Assembly (NCBI GenBank): GCA_018266055.1
Contig: JAFDYT010000017.1
Span: forward strand, 124,001-188,000
From: Bacteroidota bacterium
Lineage (GTDB): Bacteria; Bacteroidota; Bacteroidia; Cytophagales; Cyclobacteriaceae
DNA length: 64,000 nucleotides
Direction of reading: 5' to 3'
Position 1 is the first letter of the stretch; each line of letters begins with the position of its first letter. Under the pieces are notes generated by a model. That model was not told the DNA's origin. It saw only the letters and a program-made list of their open reading frames with translations, and searched no databases. A program made the position numbers and the translations under genes. This document shows positions 35,666-45,478 of this stretch, one piece after another.

Positions 35666-36925
35666 ATGAGTGCGAGGATTTTGTTGCTGACGGTTTTTTT
35701 GTTCGCAAAGACATGCTGGGGAAATTCAATCTTTATCCCCATGGACGAAAAACAGACCAATCACCTCAAGGCATACGGTATAGCCTATTGGGTTCTAAAG
35801 TCGGATACGGAAGTGGATTGGCTGCTGAATTATCGCGGGGGGAGTTTTATGTGCAAATACCACCCCAAAATCCAAAACGAATTGGTAGTACGGGGCGTGA
35901 GTTACGAAATCATATCCGATGCGCAGGTCAATGCGATTGTCACTGAGATCGCCAGCCCATCAGCCAACTACGACATTATGAAGTTGGAGAAGCCGCCGAC
36001 CATTGCGGTATATTCACCAAAATCGAAGCAACCGTGGGACGACGCCGTAACACTTTCACTAACCTACGCTGAGATTCCGTACGATATTATTTTTGATGAT
36101 GAAGTGCTTAATGAAGTACTTCCCAAGTATGATTGGCTTCACCTTCACCATGAGGACTTTACAGGCCAGTATGGCAAATTCTATGGAACCTATGCCAACT
36201 ATCCCTGGTACATCGAACAACAACGGGAAGCGGAAGAAACCGCGCATCGGTTTGGGTTTGGTAAAGTATCGCAACTGAAGTTAGCCGTGGTGAAAAGGAT
36301 CAAAGCCTTTGTAGCCAGCGGCGGTTTTTTGTTTGCGATGTGCTCAGCCACCGATTCTTTTGACATTGCTCTTTCGGCGGATGGAGTTGACATCTGCGAG
36401 CACATGTATGACGGTGACCCGGCCGATCCGCAAGCGCAAGAAAAATTAAAATTCGATAACACACTCGCCTTCACCAACTTTCATTTGTCGAGAGACCCTT
36501 ACCAATATGAGTTTTCAGACATCGACAACAATTTCCCCGAACGTGGACTGGTACAAGGGAACGACTATTTTTCTGTCTTCCAGTTTTCTGCCAAGTGGGA
36601 CCCCATTCCTACCATGCTCACCCAAAATCATGAAAAGATGGTGAAGGGATTCTACGGCCAAACCACAGGATTTAAGAAGAACCTGATTAAATCGGACGTG
36701 GTCATCATGGGTGAGACAAAATCAATCAACGAAGCCAAGTACATTCACGGTGTACTAGGTAAGGGATTCTGGACTTACTACGGAGGTCATGACCCGGAAG
36801 ATTACCAGCATCAGGTGGGCGAAGAACCAACCGATCTCAACCTGCACCCGAATTCGCCCGGCTACCGGTTAATTTTGAACAACATCCTTTTCCCGGCGGC
36901 CAAGAAAAAGAAACAAAAGACCTGA
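35666..36925 (+). CDS. Exported 'asparagine synthetase B'-like protein of Bacteroidota
   Basis: A 419-aa protein with a signal peptide (MSARILLLTVFLFAKTCWGN). FIPMDEKQTNHLKAYGIAYW at the mature start is typical of a Bacteroidota family often labelled asparagine synthetase B. It has neither the N-terminal Cys nucleophile nor the ATP-pyrophosphatase SGGxDS loop of true AsnB, so that label should not be carried over. A region around FVASGGFLFAMCSATDSFDI resembles a class-I glutamine-amidotransferase-like Cys elbow. Role unknown; extracytoplasmic location predicted. DUF423 follows 8 bp downstream. Confidence 0.8.
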   Translation: MSARILLLTVFLFAKTCWGNSIFIPMDEKQTNHLKAYGIAYWVLKSDTEVDWLLNYRGGSFMCKYHPKIQNELVVRGVSYEIISDAQVNAIVTEIASPSANYDIMKLEKPPTIAVYSPKSKQPWDDAVTLSLTYAEIPYDIIFDDEVLNEVLPKYDWLHLHHEDFTGQYGKFYGTYANYPWYIEQQREAEETAHRFGFGKVSQLKLAVVKRIKAFVASGGFLFAMCSATDSFDIALSADGVDICEHMYDGDPADPQAQEKLKFDNTLAFTNFHLSRDPYQYEFSDIDNNFPERGLVQGNDYFSVFQFSAKWDPIPTMLTQNHEKMVKGFYGQTTGFKKNLIKSDVVIMGETKSINEAKYIHGVLGKGFWTYYGGHDPEDYQHQVGEEPTDLNLHPNSPGYRLILNNILFPAAKKKKQKT

Positions 36926-36933
36926 TTGAAAGC

Positions 36934-37320
36934 ATGAATCAAAAGCAAACATTAGTGACTGGTGCACTACTCGGCATGTTAGGCGTAGCCTTCGGGGCTT
37001 TTGGCGCCCACGCGCTAAAACCACTGCTCACGCAACTAGGCCGCCTCGAAACCTTTGAATTGGCCGTGCGCTACCATTTCTACCATGCGTTTGCTTTGTT
37101 GATTATCGGACTGCTGATGGATAAATGGGGAACAACAACCTTGCGTTGGTCATCCCTCCTGCTCTTCTTTGGAGTATTCTTCTTCAGCGGGAGTCTTTAT
37201 TTCTTTTCGCTGACTAACGTGACAGCCTTTGCGATGATCACTCCAGTTGGAGGTGTTTTGATGATTGCCGGATGGGCGACGTGCGTAGCAGCGCTTGTAA
37301 AAGGTGCGGCGAAAAACTAA
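36934..37320 (+). CDS. DUF423 family membrane protein
   Basis: A 128-aa protein with four hydrophobic helices and the family signature LLGMLGVAFGAFGAHALKP at the N-terminus, then YHFYHAFALLIIGLL, FFSGSLYFFSLT and MITPVGGVLMIAGW. Inner membrane; molecular function unknown for the family. Its TAA overlaps the stop of the convergent DUF1573 gene by 4 nt. Confidence 0.92.
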   Translation: MNQKQTLVTGALLGMLGVAFGAFGAHALKPLLTQLGRLETFELAVRYHFYHAFALLIIGLLMDKWGTTTLRWSSLLLFFGVFFFSGSLYFFSLTNVTAFAMITPVGGVLMIAGWATCVAALVKGAAKN

Positions 37321-37718
37321 TCTTTCTTCTTCTCTAAAACGTTGGCCGAAAATGAAACGCGGCTGTTTCCTTCCACCGCATTGGAAACCACTGTGACCAC
37401 TTTGTTTTGCCGGCCAATTTTATTGGAACTATCGAACTGAACTACAAGCTCGGCTTTGTCGCCTGGCATAATCGGATCGCGGGGCCAGCCTTTTGGGGTG
37501 GTGCATCCGCACGTTACCTGTACGTTGGTAAGTACAAGGGGTTGTTTTCCGGTATTCACAAATTTGAAAGTGTGCTCAACTTTTTCGCCCTGATAAATAT
37601 CTCCAAAATCGTATGTAGTCTTATCCCAAGTAATTGCTGGACCGCTTTGATCTTGCGCCAATAAACTTGTTGTCGTGAAGGATAACAGGAAAGAAATCAG
37701 TAAAAAGAAAATCCTCAT
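37317..37718 (-). CDS. Exported DUF1573 protein
   Basis: A 133-aa protein from the ATG at 37718, chosen because it places the signal peptide (MRIFFLLISFLLSFTTTSLLA) at the N-terminus. The single immunoglobulin-like DUF1573 domain has YDFGDIYQGEKVEHTFKFVN, LTNVQVTCGCTTPKG and GDKAELVVQFDS. The paired CGC motif is typical of the family. Periplasmic or surface; function unknown. Confidence 0.92.
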   Translation of the reverse strand: MRIFFLLISFLLSFTTTSLLAQDQSGPAITWDKTTYDFGDIYQGEKVEHTFKFVNTGKQPLVLTNVQVTCGCTTPKGWPRDPIMPGDKAELVVQFDSSNKIGRQNKVVTVVSNAVEGNSRVSFSANVLEKKKD

Positions 37719-37780
37719 AGGTGATTTATGCTTTAAAGTTAAATAGGTTTTAACTTTAATTCTTGACAATCAACGAAAAA

Positions 37781-38254
37781 ATGAAAAATACGGTTCAAAC
37801 ATTTTATGGAAACCGGCTGCGTGTGAGAGTTTGTGGTGTTTGCGTTCATGAAGAGAGGTTATTGATGGTCAATCACCATGGAATTACGAACAGTAATTTC
37901 TGGGCACCGCCTGGCGGCGGAATAGAGTTTGGCGAAAGTGCCATCGATTGCCTGAAAAGGGAGTTCAAGGAAGAGACTGGGCTTGACATCCATGTCGATA
38001 GATTCCTTTTTGCGTGTGAATTTATTGCTCATCCGCTTCACGCCATAGAATTGTTTTTCAATGTGACTTATCAGTCAGCGAAGCTTCGAAAGGGCGCAGA
38101 CCCGGAGCCAGGAAGCCCACAGGTAATTCAGGACGTAAAGTTTATATCGTGGGACGAAATCGCAGCCACTCCGACCAACGAACTGCATGGCATTTTCAAA
38201 ATGATGAGCCATCCATCGGAGATAACTACATTAAATGGATATTTTAAGGTGTAG
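37781..38254 (+). CDS. NUDIX hydrolase
   Basis: A 157-aa protein starting at the ATG 37781 (upstream frame extension would need TTG). The complete Nudix box G-x5-E-x7-REUxEExGU is read as GGGIEFGESAIDCLKREFKE followed by ETGL. It hydrolyses a nucleoside diphosphate linked to another group; substrate not predictable. Divergent from DUF1573 and followed by DUF3822. Confidence 0.9.
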   Translation: MKNTVQTFYGNRLRVRVCGVCVHEERLLMVNHHGITNSNFWAPPGGGIEFGESAIDCLKREFKEETGLDIHVDRFLFACEFIAHPLHAIELFFNVTYQSAKLRKGADPEPGSPQVIQDVKFISWDEIAATPTNELHGIFKMMSHPSEITTLNGYFKV

Positions 38255-38324
38255 ATTACCAATTAACCCATGAAAATTTTTATTATTGCAATACCAAGAT
38301 TGACTCATTTCTAAACCGCTTGCT

Positions 38325-39212
38325 TTGCAAACTTCCACAGCCAACTACAAGGTAATCAAGAAGGTAAAAGACGATCGCTTTGATGAGGAATTGCTCCATC
38401 AATACAATCTACTGATTCAAACAGGACCCAAAGATTTGCAAATTGCTGTGGTTGATAGCCAGGAGAACCGACTTCTGGTATTGGAAGATTATGCGATGAG
38501 CAATGTGCAATCCCACGGCGAGTTGCTGGCCGCACTTAAAGAACTTTTTGACGCCCACGCGCTGCTCAAGGCTGGCTTCTGGAGAGAGGTGAAAATCGGA
38601 ATCAAAAACAACAAGTTTTGTCAGGTTCCGGAAGAGTTGTTCATCGAAAAAAATGCAGCCAAATACCTAAAGTTAAACGCCACACTTGAGGAAGGAAAAG
38701 AGAAAGTGCTGTGGTGCAAAAATACGAGTATTCATTCCGTAACAGTATTTTCAGTTCAGCAAGATTTTCACGATTGGATCGATAGCATTTACCAAAACAC
38801 AACACATCAGTTCTTTCATCAGTCCGCTTGTTTGATTGAAGGTATCGCCCATGCATCAAAACCTGATACCAACCCGCTGTATGTGTATGTCGATCGCTTT
38901 AAGCTACACATCCTTTCTACCGACAAGGGCAAGCTGGTGTACTACAATCAATTCCCGATCAAGCAGTTTGCGGATTATGTAAAGTACATTATGCTCGTAT
39001 TGAAGAGCCTGAACATGGACCAGCAGACGAGTGAAATTGTGCTGTGGGGTTATATCGGGAAAAACTCTCCGCACTATCTTGAGTTTATCAAGTACATTCG
39101 GAACGTAAGTTTCGGTGAGCGCCCAAGACACTTGAAATTCAGCTACCTGTTTGACGAAGTACAGGAGCATCAGTTTATCGATCTGTATTCGCTTCAACTA
39201 CTCGCCAACTAA
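38325..39212 (+). CDS. DUF3822 family protein
   Basis: A 295-aa protein read from a TTG at 38325; an in-frame TGA lies about 24 bp upstream and there is no ATG in between, so a non-ATG start is likely. DUF3822 proteins of Bacteroidota have an actin/ASKHA-like fold and are commonly encoded next to coaD. Visible pieces are DLQIAVVDSQENRLLVLEDY, PLYVYVDRFKLHILSTDKGK and EIVLWGYIGKNSP. The stop overlaps the coaD start (TAATG). Function unknown. Confidence 0.85.
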   Translation: MQTSTANYKVIKKVKDDRFDEELLHQYNLLIQTGPKDLQIAVVDSQENRLLVLEDYAMSNVQSHGELLAALKELFDAHALLKAGFWREVKIGIKNNKFCQVPEELFIEKNAAKYLKLNATLEEGKEKVLWCKNTSIHSVTVFSVQQDFHDWIDSIYQNTTHQFFHQSACLIEGIAHASKPDTNPLYVYVDRFKLHILSTDKGKLVYYNQFPIKQFADYVKYIMLVLKSLNMDQQTSEIVLWGYIGKNSPHYLEFIKYIRNVSFGERPRHLKFSYLFDEVQEHQFIDLYSLQLLAN

Positions 39213-39667
39213 TGTCACGCATTGCCATTTTCCCCGGATCGTTTGACCCCTTCACTAAAGGTCATGAAGATATTGTATTGCGGGGGCTTAGCCTTTTCGA
39301 TGAGATTATTATTGCGGTGGGATACAACAGCACTAAAAGTCAGCGGTACTTTCCCATTGAGCTGATGGTGCAAAAAATAAAAGATACCTTCAAAAGCTAT
39401 CCGCAAATTTCAGTGCAAACCTATGCCGAACTTACGGCTACATTTGCCAAAAAGAATAACGCCACCTATCTGTTGCGTGGGCTGAGAAATACGACCGACT
39501 TTGAATATGAAAACAGTATTGCGCAGATCAACCGCAATCTGAATATGGAATTGGAGTCTGTGTTTTTGATTACTTCCCCAAAGTTTGCTCCGATTAATTC
39601 ATCGATTATTCGCGAAGTGCACCGCTACAAAGGCGATGTCTCCGAATACCTTCCCTACACGCTTTAG
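39212..39667 (+). CDS. coaD: Phosphopantetheine adenylyltransferase
   Basis: Fourth step of coenzyme A synthesis: transfers AMP from ATP to 4'-phosphopantetheine. The 151-aa protein has the nucleotidyltransferase motif FPGSFDPFTKGHEDIVLRGL (T/HxGH region) and the C-terminal ISSxxIR-type NSSIIREVHRYKGDVSEYLP. Cytoplasmic. Translationally coupled to DUF3822. Its stop overlaps that of the convergent NUDIX gene by 4 nt. Confidence 0.96.
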   Translation: MSRIAIFPGSFDPFTKGHEDIVLRGLSLFDEIIIAVGYNSTKSQRYFPIELMVQKIKDTFKSYPQISVQTYAELTATFAKKNNATYLLRGLRNTTDFEYENSIAQINRNLNMELESVFLITSPKFAPINSSIIREVHRYKGDVSEYLPYTL

Positions 39668-40344
39668 GGCTTTACTTTTTGTTTGCGGTAATATTCTTCA
39701 AAGACAAACCGAATAGACCGGTACGAGTTTTCCAGCGCGTGATACACTTCTTTCTGTGTCATCCAGCGGAGCTCTTCAATATCTTCCTCAATCGACGGCC
39801 TGCTGCGTGAATCGTTGATCAAATCCATTTCATACCACTTGGTGCGTTTGATCATGTTGTTCTTGTTCATTGTGTAGGTGTGCCACGTAGTACAAATCTT
39901 CTTACCGATCTTCACCTCTACGTTGCATTCTTCTTCCACTTCGCGAATAGCCGTTTCCTTACTTTTCTCGCCGGCTTCTTTCTTTCCTTTCGGGAGATCC
40001 CATTTCTTCATCCGGTAAATCATCAGGACACGATCCTTTTTGCGCACCAATCCCCCTGCCGCTTTTACCACTTTAAATTTCTTTTTGAGATACGCCTTGG
40101 TAGCCTCGTAGTCTTTTACCGACAAGGCCATTGAATGCAAGGGTATAGGAACTTTAGAATTGATCAGGTCGAGAATTAGATCAAGGTCCATCACGCTGGC
40201 AGAATGAACCCACACGTGGTTAATCAGCTTGGCCTTGGTGACGGGCTCTGAGGCAGCATTGATTTCGTGATTAAAAGAACCCACATCCGGCGACTCGCCG
40301 GGCTGTAAAATCTTTACGGGGATGTCGTTAACAAATAAATCCAT
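39664..40344 (-). CDS. NUDIX hydrolase with N-terminal extension
   Basis: A 226-aa protein from the ATG at 40344 (MDLFVNDIPVKIL). About 85 N-terminal residues of unknown fold precede a Nudix domain with WDLPKGKKEAGEKSKETAIR followed by EVEEECNV, a match to the Nudix box. This two-part form is common in Cytophagales, where it often sits between coaD and pyrE. Substrate unknown. Divergent from pyrE. Confidence 0.88.
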   Translation of the reverse strand: MDLFVNDIPVKILQPGESPDVGSFNHEINAASEPVTKAKLINHVWVHSASVMDLDLILDLINSKVPIPLHSMALSVKDYEATKAYLKKKFKVVKAAGGLVRKKDRVLMIYRMKKWDLPKGKKEAGEKSKETAIREVEEECNVEVKIGKKICTTWHTYTMNKNNMIKRTKWYEMDLINDSRSRPSIEEDIEELRWMTQKEVYHALENSYRSIRFVFEEYYRKQKVKP

Positions 40345-40442
40345 GAAACAGTATCGTGTGCAAAAACATAAAATATTTTCAATCAATCAACATCCCCAGT
40401 CATAAAAGTGAAATATTCCACGATTCCTTCTAATTTGCAGGC

Positions 40443-41090
40443 ATGAGTTTGATACAAATTGAATCTGCCTCGGCCCGCAAGATAGCTTCAAAGCTACTCG
40501 AAATTGGTGCGATTAAACTAAATTATAAAAATCCCTTTACCTGGAGCTCAGGATGGAAATCGCCGGTGTATTGCGACAACCGTTTGGCACTCTCCTACCC
40601 GGAAATACGGACGTTTGTAAAGGAATCGCTGGCGGCCGTCATTCGTAAAAATTACCCACAGGCGGAGTGTATCGCCGGAGTCGCCACAGCGGGCATACCT
40701 CAGGGAGCGTTGGTAGCCGATGCACTAGGTTTACCATTCGTTTACGTGCGCCCCAAACCCAAAGAACATGGCATGGGGAATCTGATTGAAGGGAAGATTG
40801 ATGCCGGCAAAAAAGCGGTTTTGGTAGAAGACTTGATCTCTACGGGTGGAAGTTCATTGAAAGCCGCCCAAGCGATGCAGGAAGCCGGATTTCAGGTAAT
40901 CGGCATGGTCGCGATATTCACCTACGGCTTTGAAGTGGCCGATAAAAGCTTTACGCAAGCCAATATTCCTCTGGTCTGCCTGAGTGACTTCAATTTCCTC
41001 TTGGAAGAAGCCGTAGAAAGAAAATACGTCGACGGCGATCAACTGGCCTATGTGAAAAGCTGGAGAGTAGATCCCGCGAACTGGAAGTAA
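40443..41090 (+). CDS. pyrE: Orotate phosphoribosyltransferase
   Basis: Converts orotate and PRPP to OMP in pyrimidine synthesis. The 215-aa protein shows the PRPP-binding motif VLVEDLISTGGSSLKAA and FTWSSGWKSPVYCDNR and YVRPKPKEHGMGNLIEG (catalytic Lys loop). Cytoplasmic. The ATG follows a CTAATTTGCAGGC segment, so the transcript may have a very short leader. Convergent with the ABC permease gene, 3 bp apart. Confidence 0.96.
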   Translation: MSLIQIESASARKIASKLLEIGAIKLNYKNPFTWSSGWKSPVYCDNRLALSYPEIRTFVKESLAAVIRKNYPQAECIAGVATAGIPQGALVADALGLPFVYVRPKPKEHGMGNLIEGKIDAGKKAVLVEDLISTGGSSLKAAQAMQEAGFQVIGMVAIFTYGFEVADKSFTQANIPLVCLSDFNFLLEEAVERKYVDGDQLAYVKSWRVDPANWK

Positions 41091-41093
41091 GGA

Positions 41094-43661
41094 CTATCCT
41101 TCCTTCCGGATCGCCTGAAGAGGTGACGTGTTGATTACTTCTCTTGAATTCATCCAGCCAATCAATACAGTAAGCACAACAACTCCGGCACTGATTAGCA
41201 ATAACTCGGCATAGTTAGCGGCCAATTGCACCTCAAAGAAGAATTTTGTCAGCAACCAACCGCCGCCTAAGGAAAGTACCAGCGCAGTAAGTGCACTGAA
41301 CAAGCCAAGGTAGCCATACTCGATGAGTGTAATTCTTAGAATCTGGCTCGTGCGCGCACCCAGCGTACGCAGCAATACATTTTCTTTGATCCTGACAAAT
41401 TTGCTGTTGATTACAGCGCCTGCCAACACAACCAATCCGGTGATTATACTGAACAAGGCCAGGAAGCGAACCACCAATCCAATCTTTTCAAATAATTCGT
41501 TCACGGTACTGAGCACGAGTCGCAAATCGATTAGGGATACGTTGGGGAAGCTTGTCACTAACTCACGCTGAAAACGAGCGGCTTTCTGTGCGTCATCCAC
41601 GCGAGTGGCCGCCACCCATATCTGCGGTGCCTGTTCCAGTGCCTCCTTCGGAAAAACGAAAATAAAATTCGGAGGATCCTTAGGCCATTCCACCTTGCGC
41701 ACACCGCTGATAAACGTCTTCACCGGAACTCCTTGCACATTAAAAACCAAGGAGTCGCCGATCTTCACGCGCAAGGTCTCTTGCATCATCTCAGAAATGG
41801 TCACGAAAACCGAATCCTTCTTTCCCTTAGCAAAATGATGCATGGAGCCTTTCACTAATTCTTCGGAGGCAGTGAGGCTGTCGCGATAAGTAACGCGATA
41901 TTCGCGCGTCAGCGCCCAATCAGGAATACTGGTGGTATCTTTTTGAATGGACTCGATCGATTTGCCTTTCAATTCGCTGAGGCGACAAGTAATGATCGGC
42001 ACGAGTTGATTAAGTGGAATATTATTTTCTTTGATCAGTTTGACAACTCCCTCCTTCTGACTCGGTTGTATATCGAACAAAATAGTATTCGATTGATTTT
42101 TATTCCCTTTGAATTCAACCTGATTAAGCAAACTCCCCTGAATGATGTTCAGCACGGAAATGATAAATGCGCCAAGTCCGATCGTTACCATCAACATCCG
42201 CGTCTGATTGTTGGGGCGGAATAAGTTTGAGAGCGCATGGCGAAAAAGAAATGAAGCCTTGGAGGGAAAGAATCTTCGCACCAAAAACAAAAGTGCGGAA
42301 GCTACCAACACCAGACATCCCAACGCCGCAGCAATGCCCGCCGAAAATAAACCGCCTGCCACAAAGCTGCGCGTCTGATAAGCCGCGGCAAGGATTGGAA
42401 ATAAAATGATGAGCACAATGGCTACAAGTCTGGTCTTTGAAAAAATCCTTCCAGGAATGAAATCTGCTCGCAGCACCGTAAGCGGAGGAACAAACCGCAC
42501 CGACACAAGCGGAAGTATCGTGAACAACACCGAGACGATCGCTCCAATCAAAGTACCTTCGGCGATAGCGCGCCACGAAACATAAAACTGAATGTTGCCC
42601 GGCAGATAATCCTTGAATACCAAAGGGATAACCTGGTGGATGGCCACACCCAGGAAAGCCCCAATCAGGCTGCCGATAATTCCGAGAACAAAAACCTGGA
42701 TAAAGAAAATATTAAATGCCTGCCATCCCGACGAACCAATACACCGTAACATGGCCACTTCGTCGCGCTTTTCGCGTGCGTAAATATGAACTGAACTGGC
42801 CACACCAATACATCCAAGAATCAGTGCAATAAAAGCAAGCAGAGAGAAGAAGCGATACACCGACCGAAAGCTTTCACCGAGACTTTCCTTTCGGCGCTCT
42901 ACGGTTTCATAGGAATTGCCTAATCGCTTCGCTAGTGGTTTTACTTTTTCAAGGAGATCGGAAGTCTCCTTATCCGATTTCGTTTTTACAAAAAGACTGT
43001 AGCCAACGCGGCTTCCATATTGAATTAATCCCGTTGAGTCGAGGTCATTCAAGGAGACGTACACCGCCGGAGCCAATGTGGAAGTAAGCGCACCGCCGCC
43101 GGGAATTTTTGATACTACACCGGCCACGATAAATTTCTTACTGCCCACTTTTATCGAATCGCCTGAACTCACTTCATATTGTGTGGCCAGCGACTCGTCG
43201 AGCATCAGGTAGCCTCCCTTTCTTACCTGTGCATACGCGTTGAAAGGCTTGGTGATCAGCTCTCCATAAAAAGGGAAATCTCCTTCCAACCCTGTTACTT
43301 TCACCAGCCGGGAATTGCCGGTATTCATAAACATGACCATCGAAGCCATGTCTGCATCTTTCGCTACCGAAACTTTAGCTTTCGCCAAAAGATTTGTCCA
43401 CGCCGTATCAAATTTTTTGTTTCCGTTAATGACAAGATCCGCGCCAAGCAACTCTTTTGCGTTGCGATCCAGTTCATCCTGCAAAGAATAATTTAACGAA
43501 CTGATGGCCACCACAGCAGCGATACCCGTGACAAGCGCTGCCATAAACAAAAACAAGCGCGAGAAGTTGTGCCTGCCGTCGCGCCAAGCCATCTTCCAGA
43601 CCCACTTGTCCTGAAAAATATTTTTTGATTTCCTTTTTAACCGGATGACGTACTCGATCAT
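41094..43661 (-). CDS. ABC transporter permease of the FtsX/YbbP type
   Basis: An 855-aa permease with the ten-helix YbbP-like layout: an N-terminal helix (LFLFMAALVTGIAAVVAISS), a periplasmic MacB-PCD region, FtsX helices around SVHIYAREKRDEVAMLRCIG, a central helical pair and a second FtsX unit ending with VRIKENVLLRTLGARTSQIL and GWMNSREVINTSPLQAIRKE. It overlaps the upstream ATPase gene by 4 nt, so the two form one complex. YbbAP-type systems are proposed to move lipids or hydrophobic molecules in the envelope. Confidence 0.92.
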   Translation of the reverse strand: MIEYVIRLKRKSKNIFQDKWVWKMAWRDGRHNFSRLFLFMAALVTGIAAVVAISSLNYSLQDELDRNAKELLGADLVINGNKKFDTAWTNLLAKAKVSVAKDADMASMVMFMNTGNSRLVKVTGLEGDFPFYGELITKPFNAYAQVRKGGYLMLDESLATQYEVSSGDSIKVGSKKFIVAGVVSKIPGGGALTSTLAPAVYVSLNDLDSTGLIQYGSRVGYSLFVKTKSDKETSDLLEKVKPLAKRLGNSYETVERRKESLGESFRSVYRFFSLLAFIALILGCIGVASSVHIYAREKRDEVAMLRCIGSSGWQAFNIFFIQVFVLGIIGSLIGAFLGVAIHQVIPLVFKDYLPGNIQFYVSWRAIAEGTLIGAIVSVLFTILPLVSVRFVPPLTVLRADFIPGRIFSKTRLVAIVLIILFPILAAAYQTRSFVAGGLFSAGIAAALGCLVLVASALLFLVRRFFPSKASFLFRHALSNLFRPNNQTRMLMVTIGLGAFIISVLNIIQGSLLNQVEFKGNKNQSNTILFDIQPSQKEGVVKLIKENNIPLNQLVPIITCRLSELKGKSIESIQKDTTSIPDWALTREYRVTYRDSLTASEELVKGSMHHFAKGKKDSVFVTISEMMQETLRVKIGDSLVFNVQGVPVKTFISGVRKVEWPKDPPNFIFVFPKEALEQAPQIWVAATRVDDAQKAARFQRELVTSFPNVSLIDLRLVLSTVNELFEKIGLVVRFLALFSIITGLVVLAGAVINSKFVRIKENVLLRTLGARTSQILRITLIEYGYLGLFSALTALVLSLGGGWLLTKFFFEVQLAANYAELLLISAGVVVLTVLIGWMNSREVINTSPLQAIRKEG

Positions 43662-44350
43662 GCAAGGGAAGTTAATCGTTCGTTCACCAGATGCCCACCT
43701 TTCATTTGAAGTATCCGCTCTGTCTTTTGTGCAAGTTCAAGATTGTGAGTTACCAGCACCAGCGTTGTCTTTTCCTGACGGTTCATTTCAAACAGTAAGT
43801 CCGTCACCTGATGTGCATTTTCTTCGTCGAGATTTCCTGTTGGCTCGTCTGCGAACAAAATTCTGGGCGATGAAATAAACGCCCGAGCGATGGCTACACG
43901 CTGCTGCTCTCCCCCTGACAACTGCGATGGGTAATGATGCAACCTGTCGCCGAGCCCGACCCGACCCAAAAGGTCCTTCGCCTTCACAAGAATATTTTTC
44001 TCACCACGAAGTTCCAACGGTACCATCACATTTTCTAACGCCGTGAGCGTGGAGAGCAGTTGAAAATTCTGAAAGACAAAGCCAACAAACTGGTTGCGCA
44101 CATAGGCGCGATCGTCTTCATTCATGGCGTTGAGCTTAAAACCCATTAGCGAAATCGAGCCGCTGGTAGGAACATCGAGACCGGCGCAAAGACCAAGCAA
44201 AGTAGTTTTGCCGCTACCCGATGGGCCAATGATAGAAAGGCTCGTCCCTTGCTCTGCCTGAAAAGAAACGTGGTCCAAAACAGTAAGCGATTTGTCAGCT
44301 GACGAATACGTTTTTGTAAGCTGCTCCGCCTGAAGTACAATATCTGCCAT
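43658..44350 (-). CDS. ABC transporter ATP-binding protein (YbbA/LolD type)
   Basis: A 230-aa ATPase from the ATG at 44350. Walker [20 protein letters not shown]-loop [20 protein letters not shown], signature [15 protein letters not shown] and Walker [15 protein letters not shown] are all intact. The NFQLL/PTGNLD pattern places it in the MacB/LolD/YbbA class. It works with the overlapping permease gene downstream. Confidence 0.95.
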   Translation of the reverse strand: MADIVLQAEQLTKTYSSADKSLTVLDHVSFQAEQGTSLSIIGPSGSGKTTLLGLCAGLDVPTSGSISLMGFKLNAMNEDDRAYVRNQFVGFVFQNFQLLSTLTALENVMVPLELRGEKNILVKAKDLLGRVGLGDRLHHYPSQLSGGEQQRVAIARAFISSPRILFADEPTGNLDEENAHQVTDLLFEMNRQEKTTLVLVTHNLELAQKTERILQMKGGHLVNERLTSLA

Positions 44351-44452
44351 GAAGTAGGGTTTATCCTGCAATAATCGTCAATACATTGAATTTACTTCAA
44401 TGATTTGTATAAACGGAGTCGGGTAACAGAGAAAGTTATTGTTAAGAAACTC

Positions 44453-45463
44453 TTAATTTCCGAAACTGAGCTGCTGGATTTTGTTCAACTTATTGATCAA
44501 TCGTGCGGACTCTGCAAAATCCAGCGTCTGCTGCCCATCGCTGAAAGCCTCCTCAGGCTTCTGGTGAGTTTCGTAAATCACGCCATCGGCGCCGGCTACC
44601 GCAGCAGCAAGGGCCACAGGTTCCACAAACTCGCGAATGCCGATGCCATGCGATGGATCAGCAATGACGGGCAAATGCGTCTTCTCTTTCAGGATTGGAA
44701 TGGCATTGATGTCAAAGGTATTTCGGCTCGCCCTTTCGTACGTGCGGATGCCGCGCTCGCACAGCATCAGCTTTTCATTGCCAGCCGAAAACACATACTC
44801 GGCCGAATAAAGCAGCTCTTCAATAGTCCCAGAAATCCCGCGCTTGATCATCACGGGCTTATCTACTTTACCGAGTTCGTCGAGCAAATTAAAATTCTGC
44901 GTATTGCGAGCGCCAACCTGAAACACATCGACATAGTCAACCATTTCAGCAATCTGACTTACCTGCATCACCTCCGTGACGATCTTAATTCCAGATTGTT
45001 TCGCCAGCGAATACCAAAGCTTCAACCCCTCAATTCCTAATCCACGAAAAGCGTAAGGAGAGCTTCGCGGCTTGAACACACCTCCGCGCATGATCCTAAC
45101 ACCATTCTGTTTCAAATGATCAATCGTGTCCTGAATTTGTTTTTCATTTTCAATCGAACACGGGCCCGCCATAATCGCCAGGGAACCATCGCCAATACGA
45201 ACGCCATCACCCAAATCGATCACCGTCCGGTTTACTTTCCACTTGTTGGATACCAACTTATAATCATCTGATACTCGATGAATATCTTCAATACCCGGAA
45301 GGTTTCCGAGTGTCCTAATATCAAACTCTTTTTTTCCGATGGCCACGATATAATTTGCCACTTGCGTAGTTACACCGTTGGCTTTATAACCCAGTTTGGT
45401 AATTGCCGCAATCAGCTGATCCCTTTGATCGGCTGTGATGTGCTTAGAAAGTTGAATGATCAT
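44453..45463 (-). CDS. aroF: 3-deoxy-7-phosphoheptulonate (DAHP) synthase
   Basis: First step of the shikimate pathway (PEP plus erythrose-4-phosphate). The 336-aa protein is of the Thermotoga/Bacillus type: an N-terminal ferredoxin-like regulatory domain (about residues 1-70), then a TIM barrel with IMAGPCSIENEKQIQ, VFKPRSSPYAFRGLG, KPVMIKRGISGTIEELL and VIADPSHGIG metal/PEP-site motifs. The regulatory domain normally binds aromatic amino acids. It lies 15 bp after trpA on the same strand, so Trp-pathway flux and chorismate supply are controlled together. Confidence 0.94.
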   Translation of the reverse strand: MIIQLSKHITADQRDQLIAAITKLGYKANGVTTQVANYIVAIGKKEFDIRTLGNLPGIEDIHRVSDDYKLVSNKWKVNRTVIDLGDGVRIGDGSLAIMAGPCSIENEKQIQDTIDHLKQNGVRIMRGGVFKPRSSPYAFRGLGIEGLKLWYSLAKQSGIKIVTEVMQVSQIAEMVDYVDVFQVGARNTQNFNLLDELGKVDKPVMIKRGISGTIEELLYSAEYVFSAGNEKLMLCERGIRTYERASRNTFDINAIPILKEKTHLPVIADPSHGIGIREFVEPVALAAAVAGADGVIYETHQKPEEAFSDGQQTLDFAESARLINKLNKIQQLSFGN

Positions 45464-45478
45464 AAATTCGTTTTACAA

